DNA of 61,070 nucleotides from Gracilibacillus oryzae (lineage in GTDB: Bacteria > Bacillota > Bacilli > Bacillales > Amphibacillaceae): positions 1 through 61,070 of the forward strand of contig NZ_ML762427.1 in NCBI RefSeq assembly GCF_009498735.1, read 5' to 3'. How positions within the stretch are numbered: the stretch's first letter is position 1; each line of letters starts with the position of its first letter. Under the pieces are notes generated by a model. It saw nothing but the letters and a program-made list of their open reading frames with translations. It ran no database searches and was not told where the DNA came from. Below are positions 1-8,708 of this stretch, piece by piece. The translations under genes were made by a program, and so were the position numbers.

Positions 1-72
1 CTCCACAGGTAGGATTCGAACCTACGACCGATCGGTTAACAGCCGATAGCTCTACCACTGAGCTACTGTGGA
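1..72 (-). tRNA. tRNA-Asn (anticodon GTT)
   Basis: The minus strand folds into a cloverleaf: a 7-bp acceptor stem TCCACAG/CTGTGGA, a D arm AGCTCAGTGGTAGAGC, an anticodon loop CTGTTAA with anticodon GTT, and a T arm GGTTCGAATCC. The discriminator G is base 1 of the window, so I cannot see whether CCA is encoded. In B. subtilis a tRNA-Asn gene lies at the same place, next to ydcK. Confidence 0.95.
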
Positions 73-256
73 ATAATGTAATAACTTTATTAGCGACGTT
101 AAATATAATATAACATTTAAAACAAATTGTCAATACATTTTAAAATATTTTTTTAATTTGTTTCAGAGGACATGTTGTCCTTAAAAACGAAGCTAATATA
201 ACTTACCACATTTTTTAATATAAAGTCAATAGAATTCCGCAAAAAATATCAAAATT

Positions 257-709
257 CTATAACTGCACCAGTTTTCCGTGACATTTTCCGCACCGATATC
301 GCTTCAGATCAACCCTTCTCTTTCTTTGATAACGATGCGAACAATCCACACATTTATATGAATATTTGTACTCTTTTTTCATTGAAGGCAGCGGATTACA
401 GAATCTCGGAGAACCTGTTTTTTTAAGAAGCTCTCTAAATTCTTTGTCACGATGTTGGAATCCTTTCCCCTCAATATGCAAATGATAATGACATAACTCA
501 TGCTTTATTATACCAATAAACTCATCATGATCTGATTCTGTCACATACTTTGGATTTAGTTCAATCTTTCTTTTCGCAGGCAGATATCTTCCACCTGTTG
601 TCCGAAGTCTTTTGTTAAAAGTGACTTCATCGCGAAATGGTTTATGGAAAAATTCTTTAGATATACTATTAACAAGAGTAAATAGTTCTTCTTGATTTGG
701 CAGTACCAA
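257..709 (-). CDS. SprT-like zinc metallopeptidase family protein (YdcK)
   Basis: A 150-residue protein of the SprT/SprT-like family. The HELCH motif in 'IIKHELCHYH' near residue 67 is the HExxH zinc site, and the C-terminal CVDC and CGKC pairs form a zinc ribbon. The family resembles the protease domain of eukaryotic Spartan, but the substrate in bacteria is unknown. The frame opens at a TTG (707-709) with AAGGTG seven bases upstream; no ATG is better placed. It sits between tRNA-Asn and cmpA/tex, as ydcK does in B. subtilis. It is a monocistronic or tail gene; no terminator is obvious downstream. Confidence 0.85.
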   Translation of the reverse strand: MVLPNQEELFTLVNSISKEFFHKPFRDEVTFNKRLRTTGGRYLPAKRKIELNPKYVTESDHDEFIGIIKHELCHYHLHIEGKGFQHRDKEFRELLKKTGSPRFCNPLPSMKKEYKYSYKCVDCSHRYQRKRRVDLKRYRCGKCHGKLVQL

Positions 710-768
710 TTTATCACACCTTACTCACTTTTTCATACTATAAGTAATAAATATTATCATTAAGAGGA

Positions 769-952
769 TATTCAAAAAGTAACCAAAAGATAAGCAGCGA
801 ATCTAGCGGAGCTTCAACTAAGAACCGACACGTCGTGTGTCGAACGTTGAAGTCACCACATCCTGTGGAAGCTCATTCGTTTGCGAGTCCGCTCCTCACG
901 TATTAAAACCATACGTTCCGATGCTCCTCTTTGCCGACTTTTTGAACACGCA
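769..952. repeat. MITE-like repeat family 1, copy A
   Basis: This non-coding segment is bounded by ATTCAAAAAGT (770-780) and ACTTTTTGAACAC (937-949), which are inverted repeats of each other. Inside, bases 888-919 (TCCGCTCCTCACG then TATTAAAACC and ATACGTTCC) match the core of the copy at 38690-38838. A second internal hairpin GACACGTCGTGTGTC lies near 828. No protein is encoded. It lies 24 bases upstream of the cmpA start, so any cmpA promoter must be inside it or further upstream. Confidence 0.7.
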
Positions 953-975
953 CATTAAATAATGGAGGTTTTATT

Positions 976-1089
976 ATGCCCACATGGCTAAAACGACAGC
1001 TAACGGGTGCTTTTTTGCACAAAAACAAACAGCAAATAAGAATACTCAATCAATGTTGGTTCTTTTACTGTAATGAATTGGAAGATTAG
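976..1089 (+). CDS. cmpA: Cortex morphogenetic protein CmpA (37 aa)
   Basis: A 37-codon frame on the plus strand starts at ATG 976 and ends at TAG 1087-1089, with a strong GGAGG at 964-968 seven bases upstream. The protein begins MPTWLKRQLTGAF and contains LNQCWFFY, closely resembling the B. subtilis CmpA protein (MPNWLKKQM..., LNQCW.FYRK) as I recall it. CmpA is an adaptor that, with ClpXP, removes the coat/cortex scaffold SpoIVA in cells that assemble the spore envelope badly. It lies between tex and the sprT-like gene, the same place as in B. subtilis, and is convergent with tex. The C-terminus (CNELED) differs from the usual basic end. I see no clear SigE promoter. Confidence 0.85.
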   Translation: MPTWLKRQLTGAFLHKNKQQIRILNQCWFFYCNELED

Positions 1090-1124
1090 TGGCTTTCCGA
1101 TTAATTGATACTCGAAAAGCCACT
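1088..1124. terminator. Bidirectional hairpin between cmpA and tex
   Basis: The 13-bp stem 1088-1100 / 1112-1124 (AGTGGCTTTCCGA pairing with TCGAAAAGCCACT, one mismatch) lies exactly between the two convergent stop codons. The T-tracts are weak on both sides, so termination strength is uncertain. Confidence 0.6.
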
Positions 1125-1129
1125 ATCCA

Positions 1130-3289
1130 TTATTCTTTCACCATCGTTAAAGCAATTCTTTGTTTTTGCTGATCAACCTGATCTACCCAGACTGTTACCA
1201 CATCACCAACAGAAGTGATATCCATCGGATGTTTTACATATTGATTAGACATTTTTGAAATATGAACAAGACCATCTTGTTTCACACCAATATCGACAAA
1301 AACACCAAAATCGACTACATTCCGTACCGTTCCCTGCAGTTCCATTCCTTCCTGCAAATCTTCCATCGATAAGACACTTTTCTTTAATAATGGTTGAGGA
1401 AAGTCATCCCTTGGGTCACGATTCGGGCTTATTAATGCTTTTATTATATCCTCTAATGTCGGAACACCTAAATCCAGTTTCTCTGCCATCTGTTTGATGT
1501 CGACATGTTGAAGGGCCGTTTTTAATTGCTCTGTCCCTAGATCAGCTGTTGTGAAGCCTAACTCTTTTAATAAGCTTTTCACTGCATTATAACTCTCAGG
1601 GTGAATTGGTGTGCTGTCCAGTGGTTCTTTCCCCTCAGTCACCCGTAAAAAGCCAATACTCTGCTCATATGTTTTATTTCCAAGACGCGGGATTTCTTTT
1701 AATGTTCTTCTGCTAGGCAATTTTCCGAACTCATCTCTATATTTTACAATGTTATTAGCAACCGTCTTATTCAGCCCTGAGACATACTGTAATAGGGAGG
1801 CAGAAGCTGTATTTACATTGACACCAACTTGGTTAACAGCAGTCTCGACAACGAATGTTAGAGATTCATTTAGTTGTTTCTGGCTCACATCATGCTGGTA
1901 TTGCCCTACCCCGATTGATTTAGGATCAATTTTCACAAGTTCTGCTAACGGATCCTGAACTCTCCTCGCGATAGATACAGCACTCCGCTCTTCTACCTGC
2001 AGCTCTGGAAACTCTTCTCTTGCCAGCTTTGATGCAGAATAAACACTTGCTCCCGCTTCATTTACGATAATATAAGCCAGATTCAGCTTATTCTTCTCAA
2101 TCGTATTGGCAATAAATTGTTCCGTTTCTCTGGATGCCGTCCCATTCCCTATTGCGATCAATTCAATTGGGTAGTCTTTTAAGAATTTTAACACTTTTTG
2201 TTCCGAACCTGCTATATCATTTTTGGGTGCTGTCGGGTACATAACATCCACTTGTTTCATTTTCCCAGTGTCATCGATCACTGCCAGTTTACAACCTGTC
2301 CTGAAGGCTGGATCCACTCCAAGAACATATCTCCCCTTTAATGGTGGCTGCAGTAACAGATTTTTCAAATTTTTCGAGAAAATATCGATTGCCTGAGCCT
2401 CTGCCTTCTCTGTTAAGCTCGAACGAACTTCTCTTTCAACAGATGGCTGAATAAGTCTTTTGAAGCTGTCCTCTGCTGTTACCTGCAGGAATTCTCGCAA
2501 GTCTCCTTTCACACGATCGCCGATGACTTGTTTATTCAAATAGGTCAAGATATCATCTGCAGGAGCTTCTATGGCAACCTTCAATACACCTTCCTTCTCC
2601 CCCCGATTTAGGGCAAGGGTTCGGTGCGCAACAATAGAACGTACCGCTTCACTGTATTCATAATACATTTCATATACTTTCTTCTCATCCAGTTCTCCTT
2701 TTTTCAGAGAGGACTGGATCATTCCTTTTCGATGAACCTGTGAACGGATGGCTTCGCGATATGACGGCTCGTCCGCTATCCATTCGGCGATTATATCTTG
2801 GACACCTGCTAACACATCTTCTACTGTATGTAATTCATGTTCTTCCGATAGATAATCCTTGGTATGTGACAGTACAGTATCCTCTGTCTGTTTATATACT
2901 TGTTCTGCTAATGGTTCTAATCCTTTTTCCTTCGCAATTGTTGCTCTTGTGCGTCGTTTTTGTTTATACGGACGGTAAAGGTCTTCAACTTTCTGCAATT
3001 GTGCAGCTTGCTCTATCTCCTGTTTTAATGCAGCTGTAAGCTTCCCTTGCTCTTCTATTAAGCGAATAACCTCCACTTTCCGGTCTGCAAGTGTATTCAT
3101 GTAATTCCAGGTTTCCTGGATTTCTTTGATCTGGACTTCATCTAATGAACCTGTCTGCTCTTTACGATATCTTGCAATAAATGGAACTGTATTACTTTCT
3201 TCTAATAACTCAATAACACTTTTCACTGATGATAATTTGATTTTCGTTTTATCAGCAACAGATTGTATCAAAAATTGTTTATCTGGCAC
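1130..3289 (-). CDS. tex: Tex family RNA-binding transcription accessory protein (YdcI)
   Basis: This 719-residue protein has the full Tex architecture. It has an N-terminal helical region, a YqgF/RNase H-like domain with GVDPAFRTGCKLAVID near residues 325-340, helix-hairpin-helix segments around residues 490-560 (NTASASLLQYVSGLN), and a C-terminal S1 RNA-binding domain (residues about 645-719, GTVRNVVDFGVFVDIG). Tex binds nucleic acids and acts with the elongating RNA polymerase; its exact job in Bacillus is unsettled. The start is GTG 3287-3289 with GGGAGG seven bases upstream. It lies downstream of the SigB operon but is separated from it by a terminator and a repeat. Confidence 0.93.
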   Translation of the reverse strand: MPDKQFLIQSVADKTKIKLSSVKSVIELLEESNTVPFIARYRKEQTGSLDEVQIKEIQETWNYMNTLADRKVEVIRLIEEQGKLTAALKQEIEQAAQLQKVEDLYRPYKQKRRTRATIAKEKGLEPLAEQVYKQTEDTVLSHTKDYLSEEHELHTVEDVLAGVQDIIAEWIADEPSYREAIRSQVHRKGMIQSSLKKGELDEKKVYEMYYEYSEAVRSIVAHRTLALNRGEKEGVLKVAIEAPADDILTYLNKQVIGDRVKGDLREFLQVTAEDSFKRLIQPSVEREVRSSLTEKAEAQAIDIFSKNLKNLLLQPPLKGRYVLGVDPAFRTGCKLAVIDDTGKMKQVDVMYPTAPKNDIAGSEQKVLKFLKDYPIELIAIGNGTASRETEQFIANTIEKNKLNLAYIIVNEAGASVYSASKLAREEFPELQVEERSAVSIARRVQDPLAELVKIDPKSIGVGQYQHDVSQKQLNESLTFVVETAVNQVGVNVNTASASLLQYVSGLNKTVANNIVKYRDEFGKLPSRRTLKEIPRLGNKTYEQSIGFLRVTEGKEPLDSTPIHPESYNAVKSLLKELGFTTADLGTEQLKTALQHVDIKQMAEKLDLGVPTLEDIIKALISPNRDPRDDFPQPLLKKSVLSMEDLQEGMELQGTVRNVVDFGVFVDIGVKQDGLVHISKMSNQYVKHPMDITSVGDVVTVWVDQVDQQKQRIALTMVKE

Positions 3290-3320
3290 AATTAGTCCTC
3301 CCTTTTCTTATCATCATTAT

Positions 3321-3397
3321 TTTATCACAGTGCTAACCGTCTGTAACACCCTCGCGGGCCAAAGTCTCTCTTTATCAAGGCGTTAAGCATCTGTAAT
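3321..3397. repeat. Repeat family 2, copy a (degenerate)
   Basis: TTTATCACAGTGCTAACCGTCTGTAA is the reverse complement of the block found at 53161-53188. It is followed by CAAAGTCTCTCTTTATC, matching the GATAAAGTGAGACTTTG block there. It fills the gap between rsbX and tex and encodes nothing. Confidence 0.65.
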
Positions 3398-3401
3398 CGT
3401 A

Positions 3402-3431
3402 AAAGAAACCCCCTGATTAATCTCAGGAGGT
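3402..3431 (-). terminator. Rho-independent terminator of the SigB operon
   Basis: On the minus strand GAAACCTCCTGA pairs with TCAGGGGGTTTC (one mismatch), followed by TTTCTTTTAC. The rsbX stop codon TGA (3423-3425) is itself part of the left arm, so the coding region runs into the terminator. Confidence 0.8.
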
Positions 3432-4028
3432 TTCTTTGCTATACTTCATCGCAATTAATGTTGTATCATCATCCAGTTTTTTCTCATATAAATAAGCAAA
3501 TGTATCTGTTATCTGCTGTACTTCTTTACTAAGGAAAAAAGAATTAGAAATATCCTTTGATGAGACACCATCAGAAAACATAATAAATTTCATGTCTTCT
3601 TCTATGGAACCTTCCAGTACTTTGAAAGGACGGTCAAATCCACTAAGATAACCAGGTTGCGGTATATTTCTCTTCTTTATGGAGTCTGACGAAACTGTCA
3701 TTAAACCGATATTGCCAATAGATGAGTAATAGTACTTTTCACGAACTAGATCCATTTGGAGAATCCCTAATACTGCACCTCGTTTACCTAACAACTTTTG
3801 ATTACATTTATGCAAAATAGCCCTGATGGACATTTCACTGCTTTCTTTTATTGTATCGATCACTATTTGAGAGGATTCCTTTGCATATTCTCCACTGCCT
3901 AGTCCGTCTGCTAACGCACAGATGAAAGTACCGTCTTGTTCCAGATAGAAATAACTATCTCCACAATAGTAATTACCGTTTTTCGCTTTTTGAAAGACTG
4001 ATACTTCTACTTGCTGACTATTGGGCAT
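3423..4028 (-). CDS. rsbX: RsbX, PP2C-type serine phosphatase, SigB negative feedback
   Basis: A 201-residue PP2C/SpoIIE-type phosphatase. The metal-binding aspartates sit in FICALADGLGSGEYA (about residue 40) and FIMFSDGVSS (about residue 150). RsbX dephosphorylates RsbS and RsbR, returning the stressosome to its resting state after stress. Its ATG (4026-4028) overlaps the sigB stop TAA by one base, so the two are translationally coupled. It is the last gene of the operon, so SigB raises the level of its own inhibitor through the promoter before rsbV. Confidence 0.93.
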   Translation of the reverse strand: MPNSQQVEVSVFQKAKNGNYYCGDSYFYLEQDGTFICALADGLGSGEYAKESSQIVIDTIKESSEMSIRAILHKCNQKLLGKRGAVLGILQMDLVREKYYYSSIGNIGLMTVSSDSIKKRNIPQPGYLSGFDRPFKVLEGSIEEDMKFIMFSDGVSSKDISNSFFLSKEVQQITDTFAYLYEKKLDDDTTLIAMKYSKETS

Positions 4029-4819
4029 TAGCGCATGGCCTCCATATTTTCTGCTTGCAGTGCTTCACGTAACTTCTTTAATGCATGTCGCTGAATGCGT
4101 GACACATGCATTTGAGATATTCCAATCAGCTCACCAGTTTCTTTCTGGCTTTTGTTTTCAAAATAAGTGTATTGCAGAATTTGCTGTTCTCTCTCATTTA
4201 GCATTGGGATAATTTTCTCAAGCAATAATTGCCGGTCAATATCTTCATAGCCCTTGTCCTGATTTCCTATAAGGTCAAGAATAGATACTTCACTGCCATC
4301 AGAATCCGCCTCTAGTTTACGGTCAACAGACAATGCATTATAGCTTTGGCTCATTTCCATTGTCTCGAGCACCTCTTCTTCAGAAACTTCCAGGTATTCT
4401 GCAATATCCTTCACTGTTGGCGATTTTTGATTTTCCGTTGTTAACACATCAATTGAATTTTTAATCTTCGGACCCAATTCTTTTATTCTTCTAGGTACAT
4501 GAACACTCCATGTTTTGTCACGTATAAATCGTTTTATTTCACCAATAATCGTAGGAATAGCAAATGATTCAAATGATTTACCCATATCTGGATCATACCT
4601 TCTGATCGCAGCTAACAAACCGAGCATGCCTACTTGTTCAAGATCTTCATAGATCATACTATTTTTCGCGTATTTCCTTGCTAATGACTTAACAAGTTTC
4701 TCGTAGGCCAAGACGATTTTTTCTTGTATATCTTTATCATCAGGGTTTAATTGAAAATCTCTAATCCATTGGTAAATCTCATCCTCCCGATTATGGTGCG
4801 GTTGAGATTTGGTCGTCAT
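4028..4819 (-). CDS. sigB: RNA polymerase sigma factor SigB (general stress)
   Basis: A 263-residue SigB/SigF/SigG-type sigma-70 factor. Region 2 contains YEDLEQVGMLGLLAAIRRYDP. Region 3 follows (DKTWSVHVPRRIKELGP), and region 4 ends in QMHVSRIQRHALKKLREAL. I prefer the ATG at 4817-4819 (protein MTTKSQPHH) because GAGGTGG lies eight bases upstream; a longer reading from 4840 lacks a ribosome site. The gene overlaps the end of rsbW. SigB is held inactive by RsbW until dephosphorylated RsbV releases it. Confidence 0.95.
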   Translation of the reverse strand: MTTKSQPHHNREDEIYQWIRDFQLNPDDKDIQEKIVLAYEKLVKSLARKYAKNSMIYEDLEQVGMLGLLAAIRRYDPDMGKSFESFAIPTIIGEIKRFIRDKTWSVHVPRRIKELGPKIKNSIDVLTTENQKSPTVKDIAEYLEVSEEEVLETMEMSQSYNALSVDRKLEADSDGSEVSILDLIGNQDKGYEDIDRQLLLEKIIPMLNEREQQILQYTYFENKSQKETGELIGISQMHVSRIQRHALKKLREALQAENMEAMR

Positions 4820-5267
4820 TAATATCCACCTCATTTTCATGGAGGTATTTCGTCATTAATACAATTACTCCATAGTCGTTCTTGATTTCTACTTTATCCA
4901 TCAAAGCTTCAATGAGGAAAAGCCCAAATCCGCCTTCTCTTAAATTTTCGACAGATTGCGTATTTTTATATGGGCCAATTTCTGATTTAATCTGCTTCAA
5001 ATCAAAACTTTCCCCGCGATCTGCAACCATTACTTCTAAGCGGTCTTCATAAAGACCAAAACCTATCGTAACCTCTCCGCCTTCTTTTGCTTCATAAGCA
5101 TGTGTCGTTGCATTGGACATTGCCTCAGATATCGCCACTTTTAAGTCCTCAATCTCTTCGAAGCTAAAGCCCATTCTGTTTGCGATTCCTGATGTACTTA
5201 ACCTTACTACTCCTACATATTCGGCTTTTGCCGGTACTTTCATTTCGATGAAGTCAAAGGATTCCAT
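4791..5267 (-). CDS. rsbW: RsbW, anti-sigma-B factor and serine kinase
   Basis: A 158-residue GHKL-fold kinase that binds SigB and phosphorylates RsbV. The N box is AISEAMSNATTHAYE (about residue 50), the G1 box is VADRGESFD, and the G2 region is EGGFGLFLIEALMD. The ATG at 5265-5267 (MESFDFIEMKVP) follows GAGGTGG by seven bases and starts one base after the rsbV stop. An in-frame GTG four codons upstream overlaps the ribosome site and is less likely. Confidence 0.94.
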   Translation of the reverse strand: MESFDFIEMKVPAKAEYVGVVRLSTSGIANRMGFSFEEIEDLKVAISEAMSNATTHAYEAKEGGEVTIGFGLYEDRLEVMVADRGESFDLKQIKSEIGPYKNTQSVENLREGGFGLFLIEALMDKVEIKNDYGVIVLMTKYLHENEVDINDDQISTAP

Positions 5268-5268
5268 T

Positions 5269-5598
5269 TTATTTCCCACCTCGTACAGTTGAATCGATAT
5301 TTATAATATTTTCTAACCCTGTAATTTCAAATAAACGATGGACACGATCTTGCAAGGATACTAACTTAAGTTCACTTTCGTATTCTTTCGCAGCCTTCAA
5401 TGCACTGATAAAGACACCTAATCCTGTACTGTCCATATAATTCACATGTTCCAAATCTACAATCACGGTAACGTTTGCTTTTTTAACTAATGGTAATAAT
5501 GCTTCTTTCAGTTTTGGTGCTGTATATGCGTCAATCTCTCCTGCTAACTTCACTGATTGGGTTAGCCCTTGATCATTTACTTCAATATTGAGATTCAT
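5269..5598 (-). CDS. rsbV: RsbV, anti-anti-sigma factor
   Basis: A 109-residue STAS-domain protein. Ser57 in NYMDSTGLGVF is the residue phosphorylated by RsbW in this family; dephosphorylated RsbV binds RsbW and frees SigB. An AGGAGG lies just before the ATG. A SigB-type promoter directly upstream (5691-5715) gives autoregulated transcription of rsbV-rsbW-sigB-rsbX. Confidence 0.95.
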   Translation of the reverse strand: MNLNIEVNDQGLTQSVKLAGEIDAYTAPKLKEALLPLVKKANVTVIVDLEHVNYMDSTGLGVFISALKAAKEYESELKLVSLQDRVHRLFEITGLENIINIDSTVRGGK

Positions 5599-5690
5599 TG
5601 TGCTATACCTCCTAATCTATTCATTAACTCATTTTCACAGAGTAATAAGTATATTCAACTGTCCTATAAATATATGCCACTTAACACAAT

Positions 5691-5715
5691 ATACCCTTTT
5701 TCCATGACAGTAAAC
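5691..5715 (-). promoter_or_regulatory. SigB-dependent promoter upstream of rsbV
   Basis: On the minus strand GTTTAC (5710-5715) is followed after 13 bases by GGGTAT (5691-5696). The SigB consensus is GTTTAA-N12-15-GGGTAT, so only the last base of the -35 differs. The -35 lies immediately after the rsbU stop codon, as in the B. subtilis operon. Confidence 0.9.
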
Positions 5716-6720
5716 TCACTTTTTTAAGAAAATCAATGTAAAGTCATCTCTAAGTTGAAAGTCTTGTAATTTCTCAAAGTGTCTGTATACACGCTCAACT
5801 GCTTCTTGTGCAGGCAAGTGCATGTATTCCCTTATTACCTTCAGGACCTCGTCTGATTCAATGAATTGATCCCCAACTCGGCATTCTGTTACCCCATCTG
5901 TTAATAAGATCACGATGTCTTCCTGATCCATCTCTATTTCATATTGTTCATACGTTGAATCACTTGTAACACCTAATACCATTCCTTTAGTAGTAATCTC
6001 AAAAAATTCATCTGACTTGGCACAATAATAAAAACCAGGTTCATGGCCAGCAGAAGCGTATTGAAGTTTACTCGATTCCGCATCAAATAACCCATAGAAC
6101 ATTGTAATGAACATACTGGTATCTACATTTCTTTCCACAACTCTATTAAGATTCTCTAAAATGATGCTCGGATTTCTTTGCGTTTTTGGAAAACTGTCTA
6201 AAGAATATTTGATCATAGACATCGCAAGTGCTGCCGGAATGCCTTTACCAATCACATCTGCAACGGCAATTCCTAAATTGTTATTTTGATCTGTAACGAA
6301 ATGGTAATAGTCACCATTCATGATATTGGCAGGTACACTAACAGCGCCAATATCCAACCCTTCAATTTTCGGTTTGTATGTTGATAACAATGTCTGCTGC
6401 ATATTTGCCGCAATCGATATTTCTGATTCTAACTCCCCTTGCTTTTGTCTTAATGTCTGGAACTGCTGATAGGCTAGTCCATAGGAAATCATTGTTTCCA
6501 GCAGAAAATTAAGGGAAGCATCAATTTCTTTTGGCAGCTCTGGATAAAGATCCTTTAATGCCTGAATATGAATATTAATAATCTCTTCCGGCAGTATATT
6601 ATTCTGCATCGACAACTTGCTAAATTGTTCTGCTTGATACAGGGAAGACTCGTCCTCCGTATTAATATAACGTTCCAGTACTTTCCGGTAATTTTCTAAA
6701 TTAAATTGAAAGGGTTCCAC
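5716..6720 (-). CDS. rsbU: RsbU, PP2C phosphatase activating RsbV
   Basis: A 334-residue protein with an N-terminal RsbT-binding helical domain (residues 1-110) and a C-terminal PP2C/SpoIIE catalytic domain. The metal aspartates are in MNGDYYHF (about residue 135), AVADVIGKGIPAALAM and ILLTDGVTE. RsbU dephosphorylates RsbV-P once bound by RsbT released from the stressosome. The start is GTG 6718-6720 with GGGAGG eight bases upstream. Confidence 0.94.
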   Translation of the reverse strand: MEPFQFNLENYRKVLERYINTEDESSLYQAEQFSKLSMQNNILPEEIINIHIQALKDLYPELPKEIDASLNFLLETMISYGLAYQQFQTLRQKQGELESEISIAANMQQTLLSTYKPKIEGLDIGAVSVPANIMNGDYYHFVTDQNNNLGIAVADVIGKGIPAALAMSMIKYSLDSFPKTQRNPSIILENLNRVVERNVDTSMFITMFYGLFDAESSKLQYASAGHEPGFYYCAKSDEFFEITTKGMVLGVTSDSTYEQYEIEMDQEDIVILLTDGVTECRVGDQFIESDEVLKVIREYMHLPAQEAVERVYRHFEKLQDFQLRDDFTLIFLKK

Positions 6721-6797
6721 TATTGCTACCTCCCAGCTAAGTCTTGTTCTACATTGCTAATATTCATTACAGTTTAATAGGAAGCAAAACTAATATA

Positions 6798-7205
6798 CTA
6801 CTTACGAACCCATTTGATTGCAGTGATGGTTGTTCCATTATTTTCTTCTGAGTCAATATCAAAATCATCCATTAACCTCTTCACACCAGGCAGACCTGCG
6901 CCCAGCCCCCCTGACGTAGAAAAACCGTCTTCCATCATTTTGCTGATATCTGAAATACCTGGCCCATTATCGCTTGCAATTATTTTCAAACCAACTCTGT
7001 TCAGGTCGCTAACAACTTCATAATAAATCTTGCCAGTCTCTGCATAAAGATATATATTTCTTGCTAATTCTGAAATTGCTGTAGCAATCCTTGCTTGGTC
7101 AACCGTTCCGAAGCCTAACTCTTTCGCCTTCTCGCGTCCCATTTGTCTCGCTCCAACGATATCCCATTCTTTTTTTATATGCACACAGGTTTGAGTAGTT
7201 GACAT
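6798..7205 (-). CDS. rsbT: RsbT, switch serine/threonine kinase
   Basis: A 135-residue GHKL kinase. It phosphorylates RsbR and RsbS on stress, leaves the stressosome and activates RsbU. Motifs include ATAISELARNIYLYAETG (N box) and SDNGPGI followed by GLGAGLPGVKRLMD. The ATG at 7203-7205 has GGAGG seven bases upstream; the GTG two codons earlier is only one base from it. The start overlaps the end of rsbS, so the two are coupled. Confidence 0.94.
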   Translation of the reverse strand: MSTTQTCVHIKKEWDIVGARQMGREKAKELGFGTVDQARIATAISELARNIYLYAETGKIYYEVVSDLNRVGLKIIASDNGPGISDISKMMEDGFSTSGGLGAGLPGVKRLMDDFDIDSEENNGTTITAIKWVRK

Positions 7206-7207
7206 GT

Positions 7208-7564
7208 TCACTCCTCCAATTCCTGGCGAAGTTTAATCAATCCTTGTTCTAAATCAAGTGCTGTTGATACTTGCTGCATATGGATACCTAATTCAATTAA
7301 GGTCATCGCAACTGCTGGTTGAATGCCTGTTAAAACTACTTTTGCCCCCATTAAATCTGACATTGAAACAACGTCACCAAGCACCTTCGCAATGAAAGAA
7401 TCAATAATATCTACAGAAGTTAAATCAATAACTACGCCTGTTGAACCACTCTTATGTATTTTGTTTAACAAATCCTCCTGGAATTCAATTGCCGATTGAT
7501 CATCAAGATCAATTTGTATTGATACCAATAGATAATTATGCAATTTCAATATTGGTATTCTCAT
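7208..7564 (-). CDS. rsbS: RsbS, stressosome STAS scaffold and RsbT antagonist
   Basis: A 118-residue single STAS-domain protein. Ser56 in [11 protein letters not shown] corresponds to the residue that RsbT phosphorylates (Ser59 in B. subtilis). Together with RsbR it forms the large cytoplasmic stressosome that sequesters RsbT. Confidence 0.94.
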   Translation of the reverse strand: MRIPILKLHNYLLVSIQIDLDDQSAIEFQEDLLNKIHKSGSTGVVIDLTSVDIIDSFIAKVLGDVVSMSDLMGAKVVLTGIQPAVAMTLIELGIHMQQVSTALDLEQGLIKLRQELEE

Positions 7565-7577
7565 TCAGAGCACCTCC

Positions 7578-8444
7578 TTATTTTATCGAATCTAAAATCG
7601 CAGTAATTTCTTTCTCTTTCTCATGAGAAAGTTCTACAACTTCTCTGTTTGTTATTTTTAGTGCTGTATTGAACCCTTTTCGTAAAGAACTTTTGGTTGG
7701 GAATTTGCTGAGATCAATTCCTAAGTTAACAATTGTCTGAGCAATTTCCGGACGAATCCCTACAAGAATACATGTTGCACCAATTAAGCGCACAGCTTCA
7801 GCTGCCTGAATAATATGATGGGCAACCATTGTATCCACTACTGGTACACCTGTAATATCAATTAATACTACCTCAGAATTATGTTTGATTACACCTTCTA
7901 AAAGATTCTCCATAATTAACTTCGCACGCTCTGTATCAATTGTACCAATTAAAGGCATGATTGTAATATTATCCATCACAGGGATTAACGGGGCAGATAA
8001 TTCTTGTAAAGCAAGCCTTTGAAGAGATACAGTGTTTTCCCAGCTGCCCGTATACTCATTGACCAGCTGATTAATAATCGGGCCTACCCAATCATCCACT
8101 ACATTTAAGATACTGGCAAGACTTTCCGAATCGACTGTTTCAGATTGACTTAAAATAAAATCTATTGTTACCCGGCGGAATGTTTGCAGACCATCTGTAA
8201 TATAACTTAACGGCCAGCCTAGATTGATTAGTCTTTCCGAAAAATCATTTAATGCTGTAGTATTTCGCTGGCGATTGATACTTGAAAATATAACATTCAC
8301 AAATTCTCTGTTAGTCGTTTGATATAACTCCTCAGAGATCGTATTCGTATAGTCATCTTCTTTTTTTCTGGATATTTGCTCAATCCATTTCTTTGATATC
8401 TCATCACTATTCTCTACCACAATTTTACGTAAAGATTCTGGCAT
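7578..8444 (-). CDS. rsbR: RsbR, stressosome sensor subunit
   Basis: A 288-residue RsbRA-type protein. Residues 1-140 form the globin-like N-terminal domain that projects from the stressosome; it has no obvious haem ligand motif. Residues about 155-270 form a STAS domain with LIDITGVPVVDTMVAHH, carrying the phosphorylatable Thr, and a second conserved Thr in RLIGATCILVGI. GGGAGG precedes the ATG. It heads the rsb operon; the gap to mazF (8445-8612) is AT-rich and must hold the operon promoter, which I could not fix with confidence. Confidence 0.93.
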   Translation of the reverse strand: MPESLRKIVVENSDEISKKWIEQISRKKEDDYTNTISEELYQTTNREFVNVIFSSINRQRNTTALNDFSERLINLGWPLSYITDGLQTFRRVTIDFILSQSETVDSESLASILNVVDDWVGPIINQLVNEYTGSWENTVSLQRLALQELSAPLIPVMDNITIMPLIGTIDTERAKLIMENLLEGVIKHNSEVVLIDITGVPVVDTMVAHHIIQAAEAVRLIGATCILVGIRPEIAQTIVNLGIDLSKFPTKSSLRKGFNTALKITNREVVELSHEKEKEITAILDSIK

Positions 8445-8612
8445 TTTTCTTCCTCCCGATAGATCTTCTATTTTATTCGTTATAATAATTTTACATGATA
8501 ACGTAACATTTTACGATTAATTGTGTTTAAATTAGGAATTTTAATTTAGGAGAAAATGAAATTATGTAACAATTCCTGTCGTTCGCTCAGATATTTCCCT
8601 GTTTTGTTATTG

Positions 8613-8648
8613 TAAAAAAAACACCCTTGTCAGTGCTGGACAAGGGTG
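8613..8648 (-). terminator. Rho-independent terminator after mazF
   Basis: On the minus strand CACCCTTGTC (8639-8648) pairs perfectly with GACAAGGGTG (8622-8631) around a 7-base loop, followed by eight T. It separates the alr/mazEF transcript from the rsb operon. Confidence 0.92.
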
Positions 8649-8708
8649 ATTTTATTTGCTCTCCATAAACAAGCGATCCACTATAGCATTCTATAGCAAA
8701 ATAAAGCA

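Noticed and set aside
8445-8612. A specific SigA promoter for rsbR
   Set aside because: Several AT-rich -10-like boxes exist, but none has a convincing -35 at 16-18 bases, so I do not call one.
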